NCBI GenBank assembly: GCA_019694895.1
Contig: JAIBBA010000014.1
Span: 1-36,823, forward strand
DNA from: Chitinophagales bacterium
Lineage (GTDB): Bacteria > Bacteroidota > Bacteroidia > Chitinophagales > BACL12
Direction of reading: 5' to 3'
Length of the DNA stretch: 36,823 nucleotides
Shown: positions 16,501 to 25,000 of the stretch, piece after piece
Layout: each line of letters begins with the position of its first letter
Position numbering within the stretch: the stretch's first letter is position 1
Position numbers and translations under genes: made by a program
Notes under the pieces: generated by a model
What the model saw: the letters and a program-made list of their open reading frames with translations, nothing else
Told to the model about the DNA's origin: nothing
Databases searched by the model: none

Positions 16501-16781
16501 ATAGTGTAGTCTTCAGTACCATCAATAGTTCCAGGAAGCGCAGCAACGTTCCAGGCTATTTCGGTGATAAATCCGGCCGACATACCCATGTCAGTAAGCT
16601 CAGATGCACGATATAGATATTGTGCACGCATGGTTTTGTAATAATCACCGAAAGGTGAAGGGTAGTTTGTAGGACCCGGCATACCGTTGTCGGCTCCAAT
16701 TGTAAAGGTCTGTGCCGTTAAGCAGGAACTGATTCCAAGTATTAAGCTGAGAGTCAGTAGTTTTAATGTGCGTTTTTTCAT
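13509..16781 (-). CDS. Giant T9SS cargo protein: GEVED domain plus seven PKD domains
   Basis: 1090 residues. The signal peptide ends at about CLTAQ. Residues about 25-215 form a beta-rich N-terminal domain (TIGADNGMPGPTNYPSPFGD, NSGTTSLGLTTWEEGA) of the kind often found at the front of Bacteroidota adhesins. An Ig-like segment (YTWYSSPDG, YRCKVTC) follows. A GEVED domain is at about 310-460, recognised by AAWIDYNHNGVFEASEKLGE and FGETEDYNV. Seven PKD domains with a 77-residue period fill about 465-1000, and the T9SS type A sorting domain closes the protein (CYPNPAG, VTGQEV, LAAGSYTVKM, QFVKL). No enzyme motif was seen; a surface adhesin or structural role is inferred. PKD units 2 and 3 are nearly identical in sequence, pointing to recent internal duplication. 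Confidence 0.9.
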   Translation of the reverse strand: MKKRTLKLLTLSLILGISSCLTAQTFTIGADNGMPGPTNYPSPFGDYYKTMRAQYLYRASELTDMGMSAGFITEIAWNVAALPGTIDGTEDYTIKLLNSGTTSLGLTTWEEGATTVWGPTFYNPVLGINTFTLASPFFWDGVSSIIVEVCGGDFNATFTKNARVTWTGPLAFNGSHTRQSDTEPDPCGYTGTEYWENSPGGPDYRPQVIFTTIPGTDCAVVPSLGVTNTTATNVCIGEEFTLSVPPVAELGITYTWYSSPDGAAYSLIPGAVSSSLTTTQIATTLYRCKVTCTISGDFEVSSPVTVNQNDPTSCYCIPTYTTGTTEGDYISHAVLGTLNNTTGALPAPFYNYYTALSTDLMAGTSNTLSVTVGTYATQNGFAAWIDYNHNGVFEASEKLGEVTNLAAMATGNIIFTVPVTAATGTTRLRVREVWNQIGILPCDEYGFGETEDYNVNIIPGTIPTAAFTYAGDPTVTFTNTSTGLPTSYSWAFGDGGISTATNPAHLYATNGTYNVCLTATNLYGSNTACQNVVIDSYVPPVANFTFSGEPTVSFVDASLNSPTSWFWNFGDGGTSTLENPTHTYTYNGTFNVCMTATNATGSNTSCQFVVIDYYLAPVAAFTYSGDPAVSFTDASLNSPTSWFWNFGDGGTSTLENPSHLYASNGVYNVCLTATNATGSNTSCQLITIDSYLSPVAAFTFTGDPTVTYTDLSTNSPTSWAWSFGDGGVSTLENPTHTFTTNGTYNTCLTATNAVGSNTSCQDVIIDSYVYIPVADFTYTGDPDVEFTDISSNAPTTWAWDFGDGGTSSLENPIHLYASDGTYDVCLTAGNIAGSDTECKTIIVTGYVAPSALFSFSGDPVTTFTDLSTGSPNSWLWNFGDGGVSTLENPSHVYATNGIFNVCLSIVSPGGSDAYCTDVTIAGNGSAPTIDFSYVINSPTVAFTDLSSDSPSDWLWDFGDGAISGLQNPTHAYAVEAVYEVCLTATNDFGTNTDCKSINVTDNAIQVLDQITLNCYPNPAGTYTMIEGLPAGTLSGDIHITSVTGQEVGDNSIISWDNGICIINVSKLAAGSYTVKMLVDNQLFTGQFVKL

Positions 16782-16837
16782 AACTGGCTGGTTATTAATG
16801 TTGTCGTGTAATTTGTAGTGTTTTGGTAAAAAGTTAC

Positions 16838-16845
16838 CAAAAGTA
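16838..16845 (-). promoter_or_regulatory. -7 box TACTTTTG for the GEVED/PKD gene
   Basis: The minus strand reads TACTTTTG about 57 bases before the ATG at 16781. It overlaps a perfect 9-bp inverted repeat, TTTTGGTAA (16821-16829) and TTACCAAAA (16834-16842). The repeat could be an operator or a hairpin at the very 5' end of the transcript. No clear -33 element was seen. Confidence 0.45.
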
Positions 16846-16928
16846 GGGGTTTTGCACTAAAAATTGGTAAATATCAATGCTATTATACCTGCTATATACT
16901 GTCAGGTTTCTTCAAATCCTTACAAAAT

Positions 16929-16958
16929 AAAAGGTCGCCCCATAGGAGGCGACCTTTT
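16929..16958 (-). terminator. Terminator of the second propeller/PKD gene
   Basis: AAAAGGTCGCC (16929-16939) pairs with GGCGACCTTTT (16948-16958), giving a GC-rich stem with flanking A/T tracts, about 20 bases past the stop at 16980. Confidence 0.92.
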
Positions 16959-16979
16959 AAAGTGCTGAATATCAATAAG

Positions 16980-19900
16980 TTATTCTTTCACAAACTGTCC
17001 AATGTAAGCGGCATTGCCATTTGTCATATACAGTGTATATGCGCCGGAAGCTAATTCCCCTATATTGATTGTAAGTGTTTGATTCTGAATAGCTTGGATG
17101 TTAGAGTTAACCACTTTTTGACCTACGGTATTAAAAATGGCCACCTGAACATCACCGGTGATTGCCGGAAGTGCAATGGAGATAGCACCTTCAGCAGGAT
17201 TAGGCCAAACATTCAGATTAGTTACATTCAATCCGGCAATAGCTGTTACATCTACAACCTTACAAACATCGTCGCCGCCGCCTGCGTTTGAAGCTTCGAG
17301 GCATACCGTAAATGAACCGCCGGCTGTGTAAACGTGAACCGGATTCTGTTCAGTGCTTGTACCGCCATCACCAAAATCCCAAGCCCATGTGGTAGGTGAA
17401 TTACTTGAGTTATCAAAGAAGGATACGGATCCTCCCACACCAAAGAAGAAGTTAAAGTCGGCAACCGGAGCGGTTACAACGGATCCTATCACAACATCTT
17501 CGCAATACACATCAACACCTCCGGGGCCTGTAGATTCAAGACAAACATTATATGTTCCATTAGAAGTATAAGTATGCACCGGATTTTCTTCGCTGCTAAA
17601 TGAGCCATCGTCAAAATTCCAGAACCATGAAGTGGAATTCACAGAAAGATTTGTGAAGATAACGTCGGGATCTCCTGAGTAAGTAAACATTGCATCAGGA
17701 GCCACATATGATGAGATTACAACTGCTTCGCAACCGGTAGTAGAACCTACTGCATTTGAGGCTGTCAGACATACATTGTAGGTACCATTTGCAGCATACA
17801 TGTAAACAGGGTTCTGTTCTGTGCTGAAAGACCCGTCGCCAAAATCCCATGACCATGAAGTTGGGTCTTCAGTTGATAGGTCGGTGAAACTAACAGTTGG
17901 ATCACCGGTGTATGAGAACATAACTGTAGGTGGCAAATACGAATCAATAATTACATCCTGACAGCTTGTGCTTGAGCCAAGTGCATTAGTTGCAGTAAGG
18001 CAAACATTATAAGTGCCGTTAGTAGCATATGTATGTACCGGATTTTGATCGGTAGAAACACCACCATCATCAAAAGTCCATGACCATGATGTTGGATCGC
18101 CGCCGGTTAAATCTGTGAAGCTAACTGTTGGGTCTCCGGTAAATGAGAAATTGGCCAATGGAGCTGCATAGCTGCTGATAATTACGTTTTCACATGCTGT
18201 ATTTGTTCCACCAGCATTAGTAACGGTGAGACAAACATTATAAATGCCATTAAATGCATATGTGTGCACCGGATTTTCTTCAGTAGAAGTTGCGCCATCA
18301 TCAAAATCCCAATACCAACTTGTAGGTTCATCGGTTGAAAGATCTGTGAATGTAACAGTTGGATCACCTGAATAATCAAATAATGCTACCGGTGGAACCA
18401 CAGCAATAATTTCCTGACATACTGTAGCTTCACCATAAACATTATAACCTGTTAAGCACACATCATAAACGCCTTCGGCAAATGTATGTGTAGGATTTGT
18501 GAGTGTTGAAGTACCACCATCACCAAAATCCCAGAAATATGTTTCGGCATCGGTAGATAAATTGGTAAACGTTGCATTAAATGTTGCACCTACGGCAGTA
18601 AGCACATAAGAATAATCCACTGTTGGTGCATATGGATCGAATCGTGAAGGATCCCAATCGCTGTATAAAATATAATTTGTGTGAATTGGATCTGCAGGAA
18701 CATCTACAGCCGTACCCGGATTATCATCCTGTTGCCAGATCATATGAATTTTACCATCAACAACGCGATCGTATACCATAGGAAAATAATTTTCTTTTCC
18801 CTTAAACGCGCTGTACGTAAGGTTTACAGGGTATGACCATGATTCGCCGCCGTCCTCAGAATAGGTGCCGAAAATGTCGCATTTAGACTCAGAAGTTGGT
18901 AATGTCGGATCACCGAATTGATCGGTGTACTCAACCGGCATTGTATAGGTGAGATACAATCGTCCTGTAGCAGGATCATAAGCTGCTGATGGCATAGAAG
19001 TAAAACTTTCGCCACCATAAGCAATAAATTGTTGTCCAATTCCTGCAAATGGATCATCCAGTCCATCATCATTTTTCCAGTCAACCAAAACGTCTAAATA
19101 ATACATGCCAACCAATCCTGTTTTCCAATAAAGGAATCCGCTGATGGTAGGAAAATATGACCATCCTGCTGTTGTTGGATCATCGTCAAGCATATAGTAT
19201 GCAGGAGCGAATACTTCGAGTGTGCCATCATCGGTGATAAGCATTTCGATATTGCCATCTGTTGTTAAAATGGTATCATAATCGCCATCAGTATCATAGT
19301 CGGTATCCTCACCAACAAGACCGGTATAATTTTCAAGTGGGTTATCCCAAATGATTTCAGAAGTCCATGATCCCGGATCGCCATTTGCATCAGAATGCAA
19401 CAGCACTAAGTCTGTATATGACGCACCGTAAAGAACATAAACATCAGAACCATAAACTGCAATTTGATAAGCTTCGGCTGTAATAGCTCCGAATCCTTCT
19501 GCAGTAGTTAGATATGGTAATACATATTCCAGTACTTCCCAGTTTTCACCACCATCGGTAGAACGTGAAAAATAAATCTGAGTAGGTGAGCTGGCGTTTG
19601 CATTTACTACGTAAACATCGTTGGTGCCGGCAGGGCAATAAGCATTTGGCCAAAGACCTGTAATATCGGTAGAACCTGCTGTTTCAGTCCAGCTTGTTCC
19701 GCCGATGGTTGCGTTTTTATACACGCGGATATTGGTTCCGTCATGGGAAAGAACGATCTCATGATCGCCCACATTAATGATTTCGCCAAATCCTGTTCTT
19801 ACGCCTTCAATTCGAGCAGTTGGAAAACCACCCCATGTAGTGCCGTTGTATTTATTAAAGAACATGCCCCTGTCGGAGAAAGTGGCTGCCAGGCTTGTTG

Positions 19901-20066
19901 AGCCTGTCCATAGCGCTGAAACCTTGCCATCGTCATATACATGGAGGCGGCTTTTATTGGCGCTGTTTGTTTGTAGATCGTAGGTGGTGGTTCCAATAGT
20001 CACGGGCTGTGCCAACACTGCACCCCATGCTACCACACCCAACATCAATGAGTAAATTTTTTTCAT
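16980..20066 (-). CDS. Giant T9SS cargo protein: sialidase-like propeller plus six PKD domains (paralogue)
   Basis: 1028 residues from ATG at 20066 (MKKIYSLMLG). The frame is open nine codons further, but the ATG gives a standard signal peptide ending at AVLAQ. Residues about 25-470 form a propeller with Asp-box-like SRSTDGGENW and YSEDGGESW. Six PKD domains follow, each with a W-DF(G/D)DG core and two Cys. A T9SS type A sorting domain ends the chain (VWPNPAEG, NTVGQKV, ELASGAYTLYM, QFVKE). It parallels the protein at 9994-13065 over its whole length, including TDGNIEMLITDDGTLEVF against TDGMHEMIITDDGTVHVF. PKD unit 5 lacks one residue in its SPTSW turn (NSTSW). Likely role: surface-exposed adhesin or ligand-binding protein; no catalytic residues were identified. 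Confidence 0.9.
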   Translation of the reverse strand: MKKIYSLMLGVVAWGAVLAQPVTIGTTTYDLQTNSANKSRLHVYDDGKVSALWTGSTSLAATFSDRGMFFNKYNGTTWGGFPTARIEGVRTGFGEIINVGDHEIVLSHDGTNIRVYKNATIGGTSWTETAGSTDITGLWPNAYCPAGTNDVYVVNANASSPTQIYFSRSTDGGENWEVLEYVLPYLTTAEGFGAITAEAYQIAVYGSDVYVLYGASYTDLVLLHSDANGDPGSWTSEIIWDNPLENYTGLVGEDTDYDTDGDYDTILTTDGNIEMLITDDGTLEVFAPAYYMLDDDPTTAGWSYFPTISGFLYWKTGLVGMYYLDVLVDWKNDDGLDDPFAGIGQQFIAYGGESFTSMPSAAYDPATGRLYLTYTMPVEYTDQFGDPTLPTSESKCDIFGTYSEDGGESWSYPVNLTYSAFKGKENYFPMVYDRVVDGKIHMIWQQDDNPGTAVDVPADPIHTNYILYSDWDPSRFDPYAPTVDYSYVLTAVGATFNATFTNLSTDAETYFWDFGDGGTSTLTNPTHTFAEGVYDVCLTGYNVYGEATVCQEIIAVVPPVALFDYSGDPTVTFTDLSTDEPTSWYWDFDDGATSTEENPVHTYAFNGIYNVCLTVTNAGGTNTACENVIISSYAAPLANFSFTGDPTVSFTDLTGGDPTSWSWTFDDGGVSTDQNPVHTYATNGTYNVCLTATNALGSSTSCQDVIIDSYLPPTVMFSYTGDPTVSFTDLSTEDPTSWSWDFGDGSFSTEQNPVYMYAANGTYNVCLTASNAVGSTTGCEAVVISSYVAPDAMFTYSGDPDVIFTNLSVNSTSWFWNFDDGSFSSEENPVHTYTSNGTYNVCLESTGPGGVDVYCEDVVIGSVVTAPVADFNFFFGVGGSVSFFDNSSNSPTTWAWDFGDGGTSTEQNPVHVYTAGGSFTVCLEASNAGGGDDVCKVVDVTAIAGLNVTNLNVWPNPAEGAISIALPAITGDVQVAIFNTVGQKVVNSNIQAIQNQTLTINIGELASGAYTLYMTNGNAAYIGQFVKE

Positions 20067-20107
20067 AGTATGATGTAAATTAAGTGGACGCAATTTAGGG
20101 AAAATTG

Positions 20108-20135
20108 TTGAATTAGCCGATGATGGTTACATTTG
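20108..20135 (+). promoter_or_regulatory. Promoter of the TonB-like gene (TTG-N17-TACATTTG)
   Basis: The -33 TTG is at 20108-20110 and the -7 box TACATTTG at 20128-20135, with 17 bases between. The expected start of transcription is a few bases downstream, about 10 bases before the ATG at 20152. Confidence 0.65.
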
Positions 20136-20151
20136 GGATAATATCTTTAGA

Positions 20152-20610
20152 ATGAAAAACACCCTCAGATTCCCGATCGCAGCTCTCGCTTTTCTTGTTT
20201 TACCACTAATAGCCACCGCACAAAATGGAACACCGGAAGCAGGGCGACAAGACTCCTTACCTGTAATGGATACCACCGATCATACACCTAATATGATCTA
20301 TGAATATTTAGAAACAATGCCGGAATTCCCGGGAGGCACAATGGCACTCTATGAATTTATTAATACAAATCTTCAATATCCTGAGGCTGCCAAAAAAAAG
20401 AAAATTGAAGGTAATGTCTACGCAAAATTTGTAGTTACAGAGGATGGTTCTATAATTAATATTGCTATATTGCGCGACATAGGAGGGGGTTGTGGCGAGG
20501 AAGTGGTACGCATATTGTCAACTATGCCAAAATGGAAACCTGGCATGCAAAATGGTAAGCCGGCAGCAGTATTTTACAAACTTCCTATAAAATTTACATT
20601 AAGCGATTAA
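20152..20610 (+). CDS. Secreted TonB C-terminal domain protein
   Basis: 152 residues. A signal peptide ends at about IATAQ, followed by a polar linker and then a TonB C-terminal fold from about residue 58: MPEFPGGTMALYEFINTNLQYP, GNVYAKFVVTEDGSI, MPKWKPGMQNGKPAAVFYKLP. Classic TonB has an N-terminal inner-membrane anchor and a Pro-rich spacer; here there is a cleavable signal and no anchor, so the protein should be free in the periplasm. Such short TonB-like proteins are common in Bacteroidota, and their partners are unclear. It is convergent with the RNA methyltransferase gene, 15 bases away, with no terminator visible between them. Confidence 0.88.
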   Translation: MKNTLRFPIAALAFLVLPLIATAQNGTPEAGRQDSLPVMDTTDHTPNMIYEYLETMPEFPGGTMALYEFINTNLQYPEAAKKKKIEGNVYAKFVVTEDGSIINIAILRDIGGGCGEEVVRILSTMPKWKPGMQNGKPAAVFYKLPIKFTLSD

Positions 20611-20625
20611 CCTGAGGCGGAGTAA

Positions 20626-21957
20626 TTATTTTCTCAATCGCCATTCGGTCGGGTAATAATTATTATGTCTTCCCGGTATCATCTTCACCCAACCTAATGC
20701 AATATTTTCATAGGTAATAATATGCCATCCGGGTTCTGATGAGTTTAATTCAATATTATTTTTCCTTAAGTATTCTAATGCCTCTGATTTTGATAGGGCG
20801 ATGCGTGGAATATTGTCTGAAATGATATTGCTCATCGCCAATGCATGATGTGGGATCAGACTACCTTGCTTAATTTCTCCGATTGCTATACCTGCCTGCA
20901 GAATATTTAGTCCTGATGCGGCTTTTAAGGCTTCTTGCAGTTGTTTCGTCCAGGCAAAAAATACATTGTTGTGCTTAACGAAAATGAATTTATCGAAATT
21001 CTTCAGCCATGGGCGAATGATTTCACGCTCTTCACTAGAAGCTAGCTGATAATTTAGTTGTTTGCCTTTGGAAATTGCTAATTCTTCAGCGTTGTTTTTT
21101 TGTAAGATGCTGATAAAAAATCCTTCACCACGAATTTTGTCCGGATAAAATCTATATCCTAATGCTGTTGAAATAATACCTTGTGTTTCAATTGATGAAA
21201 TAATATCATTTCTGTTTGTCAAACCTTGTTCAATAAAATGCGAAACTACATGTTCGTCTTCCTCCATACTATATGAGCATGTTGCGTAAATGAGAAATCC
21301 TCCGGGTTTTAGTGCAGGTAAAATATCTGTGAGAATTCGTTGTTGACGTTTGCTGCAAGTAATTACATTTTCTTCGCTCCATTCTGCTATTGCTGCAGGT
21401 TCCTTCCTGAATAATCCGGATCCGCTGCATGGTGCATCAACAACAATGATATCGAAGTATTCCTGCATGCCCGTGAAAGTCGCCGGATCCTGACTTAAAA
21501 CAACCACATTTTCCTTTCCCCACTTTGTCAGATTTTCTCTTAAAATCGGCGCGCGGGTTTTAATTACCTCATTGCTGAATAAAATACTTTCTTCATGCAT
21601 AGCTCCGGCTATCAAAGTGCTTTTTCCTCCCGGTGCAGCACATAAATCTAATATGCGCAAGGGCTTTTTATCTGCATCAAGTTTTCTAAGTATGAAATCT
21701 AAAAACATGCTGGAAGCTTCCTGCACATAATACGCTCCTGCATGAAACAACGGATCGTAAACAAATAAGGGTCTTTCCGCCAGGTAACATGCGTTTTCGC
21801 ACCATGGCACGGGGTCATCGCTCAGGCGTTTTGCCGATTTCAATGGATTATACCTTATCGATACAGGGGCCACCTCGTCATGTGACGCCACAAAAGCGGC
21901 TTTATCGAAACCGATATTGTGTTGTAAGTTTGCTATAAATCCCGGTGGGAATGACAT
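20626..21957 (-). CDS. RsmF/NOL1-NOP2-Sun family rRNA (cytosine-C5) methyltransferase
   Basis: 443 residues of cytoplasmic protein. It uses S-adenosylmethionine to methylate a cytosine C5, by analogy RsmF at 16S rRNA C1407. The SAM motif DLCAAPGGKST is at 104-114. DAPCSGSGLFRK places the first Cys at 177 and YATCSYS the catalytic Cys at 227, the two-cysteine set of this family. The C-terminal 150 residues match the RsmF-type PUA-like extension (WLKNFDKFIFVKHNNVFF, ending in GWVKMIPGRHNNYYPTEWR). The upstream in-frame TTG at 21972 lies in the promoter box TACCTTTG, so ATG at 21957 is the start. Confidence 0.92.
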   Translation of the reverse strand: MSFPPGFIANLQHNIGFDKAAFVASHDEVAPVSIRYNPLKSAKRLSDDPVPWCENACYLAERPLFVYDPLFHAGAYYVQEASSMFLDFILRKLDADKKPLRILDLCAAPGGKSTLIAGAMHEESILFSNEVIKTRAPILRENLTKWGKENVVVLSQDPATFTGMQEYFDIIVVDAPCSGSGLFRKEPAAIAEWSEENVITCSKRQQRILTDILPALKPGGFLIYATCSYSMEEDEHVVSHFIEQGLTNRNDIISSIETQGIISTALGYRFYPDKIRGEGFFISILQKNNAEELAISKGKQLNYQLASSEEREIIRPWLKNFDKFIFVKHNNVFFAWTKQLQEALKAASGLNILQAGIAIGEIKQGSLIPHHALAMSNIISDNIPRIALSKSEALEYLRKNNIELNSSEPGWHIITYENIALGWVKMIPGRHNNYYPTEWRLRK

Positions 21958-21969
21958 ATCTAGGTCCGA

Positions 21970-21977
21970 CAAAGGTA
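21970..21977 (-). promoter_or_regulatory. -7 box TACCTTTG for the RsmF-like gene
   Basis: The minus strand reads TACCTTTG, ending 12 bases before the ATG at 21957. This leaves a leader of only a few bases. The same 8-mer precedes cysC at 6787-6794. Confidence 0.65.
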
Positions 21978-22032
21978 ACCGCTATTGCATGTAATTAATC
22001 GGTTTTTAAGCTAAACTCTCCCGGAAAGTAGA

Positions 22033-22061
22033 TTTGGGTTGAGCCTAATTGCTTAACTTTA
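22033..22061 (+). promoter_or_regulatory. Putative promoter of the CotH gene (TTTG-N17-TAACTTTA)
   Basis: TTTG at 22033-22036, a 17-base spacer and TAACTTTA at 22054-22061 match the Bacteroidota promoter layout with one mismatch in the last base of the -7 box. The ATG at 22082 lies 20 bases further on. Confidence 0.5.
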
Positions 22062-22081
22062 ATTTTAAGTTTAGTTTATTC

Positions 22082-25000
22082 ATGTTCACACGCACCATAC
22101 TCCTCATTGGGCTTCTAGGCTCATTTTGCTTCGCGAAGGCGCAACTTGTCATCAATGAAATTGCAACAAACGGAGCAGTCTTAGATGCTTATAACGAAGA
22201 AAGCGATTGGCTGGAATTGTACAATAATTCAGCTACTGCCATCGACCTTAACGGATATGCACTGACCGATGATCCGCTCTTTCCGAATAAATGGCCTTTG
22301 CCCGCCATCATGCTTGATGCTAATGAGCATTTATTGTTACTGGCAAATGGAAATAATACTTATGCGCTTATCGACCATTGGGAATCGGCAGTATTAAATG
22401 AAACTGAGCGAACATATTTTGTTGGCACAAGTGAACCGCCTTCCGATTGGAATACTGTCGGATTTGACGATACAGGCTGGAGCACCGGACCCGGAGGCAT
22501 TGGTTTTGGTGATGGAGATGATAATACTGTAATAGCTTCTGCCACCTCGTGCTATATGCGTTGTGCATTTGATGTGGCAGATGTAAGTGTAATTGAAAAT
22601 GCAAAATTGCATATGGATTACGACGATGCATTTGTTGCTTATTTGAACGGCGTGGAGATTGCAAGGTCGGGTAACATTATTGGAACACCTCCGACTTACA
22701 ATACTTTAGCAAATGCCGATCATGAAGCGGGGATGTATGCCGGATATCCGGCTGAAGAATGGAATATTCCAGCAGTGGTTATGAATATATTATTGGTGCC
22801 CGGTGAAAATATTTTAAGCATCCAGGTACATAACGTTACTGCAGGCTCATCTGACCTTTCATCAAATGCGTGGTTTTCTGTTGGCATCAATAACGGACTC
22901 ACATATTTTTCACCCGTGCCCGCCTGGTTTGCAGAACCGGTAGTATACAGTGAAACGAATTTTAAAATCACCAATACCGGCGAAACAATTTATTTATTCG
23001 ACAATACCGGTGCAATTGCAGATATGGTAAATCCGGGAAGCGTAGCTTATGGTCATGCCTATGCGCGCATTCCCGATGGTGCTGCAAGTTGGTGCACAAC
23101 TACAACACCCACACCCGATAATTCAAATGATGGCGCACCTTGTTTTGCCGGATACGAACCGCTGCCGGTTTTTTCGCTCGCTGCCGGATTTTATACTGGA
23201 ACACAAACATTAACGCTTTCGTCAACTTCACCGACAGCTCAAATTCGATATACTACTGATGGTTCGCTTGTTACGGCAACATCGCCGGTATACACCGGTC
23301 CAATAACAATTTCTTCAAATGAAGTGGTTGCTGCGCGATGTTATAGTACCGGAACATTATTAACCGGAGAGCAAGTTAAACGCTCCTATTTTATCGATGA
23401 AGATGACTACACCTTGCCAATATTATCCATCTCGATAGACCCCGGAAGTTTATTTGACTATGATACCGGTATTTATGAATTCGGATGTTGTTACGATGCA
23501 GCATATCCATATTTCGGGGCTAATTTCTGGCAACCATGGGAGCGCTTCGGACATATAGAATATTTTACTGCTGATGGAGATTTTGAATGGGGAAAAGATA
23601 TGTCGCTGGAAATTCACGGCGGCTGGAGTAGGGCAGAGGCTCAGCGCGGTTTTAGGGTTGATTTTAAAAATAAGTACGGAGGAAATCTGGAGTATCCATT
23701 ATTCGGCGGTAAGCCTGATGCAAGCTCCATAAATAATTTTAATATACGCAGTGGAGGCCAGCACGTGTGGACATATAAAATTCAGGATGCGTTTCTGGCA
23801 AAGGTGATGGAGGATACACATATTGATTATGAAGAGTGGCAACCATGTATGTTGTTTATAAATGGCGATGCATGGGGATTATACGAGATCCGCGAAAAAG
23901 CTGATGAACATTTTGTTGAATCGAATTATGGTATCAATAATAATGATGTCGATTTGTTGAACTCATATTCTGTGTTGAATGGAAGCGACACCGGTTGGTG
24001 GAATATTTATTCCAGTCTCATGTCGTTAGATCCATTGTCTGATATTTTCTACGATAAGTTCAATCAGGCATTTGACATGCAGAATTATATCGATTACTAC
24101 ATAGGTGAAATTTATTATCAGAATGTAGATTTTGGTGGATATTATTGGGGGGCGAATAATATGAAGGTGTGGCGAAACAGGTATGGCGGGAAATGGCGAT
24201 TTATCATGTATGATATGGATGGTGCTATGGGATACTTTGGCTCTTCACCTTATGATAATTATATCAACCTTACCCGCAGTCCGGCATATCCATCTTCATA
24301 TTCTCAGATATTTGATCGTGTGCTCGATAATCAGGAGATCCGTGAATATTTTGTGAATCGATTTGCCGATTTGATCAACACGATTTATCAACCTGATAAT
24401 ATGGAAGCAGTATTGTACGAAATGCGCGATTCTATTCTTTCTGAAATACCACATCAGGTTGAGCGATGGGGCGCTCCAAATACGGCAACAGTAAATAGCT
24501 ATGTAGATGGCCTGTTGAGCTACAACAATTCCCGCAAAAATGCAGCAAGAACACATATCAATAATAGTTTCGACCTCGATGGTCAGCGCACAACTACTTT
24601 AGCCGTGAGTCCTGCCGGTGCCGGATATATTAAAATAAATACCATCGTGCCAACAGAATTGCCATGGACCGGCATTTATTTCGATGGTGTGCCAATTACA
24701 ATTACTGCTGTACCAAATCCCGGCTACACATTTGATTCGTGGTTGCCGAATGCCTTGCTTCCGGGTGGTTCCACTGATATATCGTTGACCATAAATATGG
24801 ATAACAGCACAACATTTACCGCAGTATTTACAGGAACGGCTGTAACTCCCGAAATTATTGTATCTGAAATAAATTATAATAGCTATGTTGATTATAATAT
24901 GGGCGACTGGATAGAATTGCATAATGCGGGAACTGATGCAATTGATATTTCTTACTGGAAAATCACCGATCGATATGAGGGTAATGCCTATATCTTGCCT

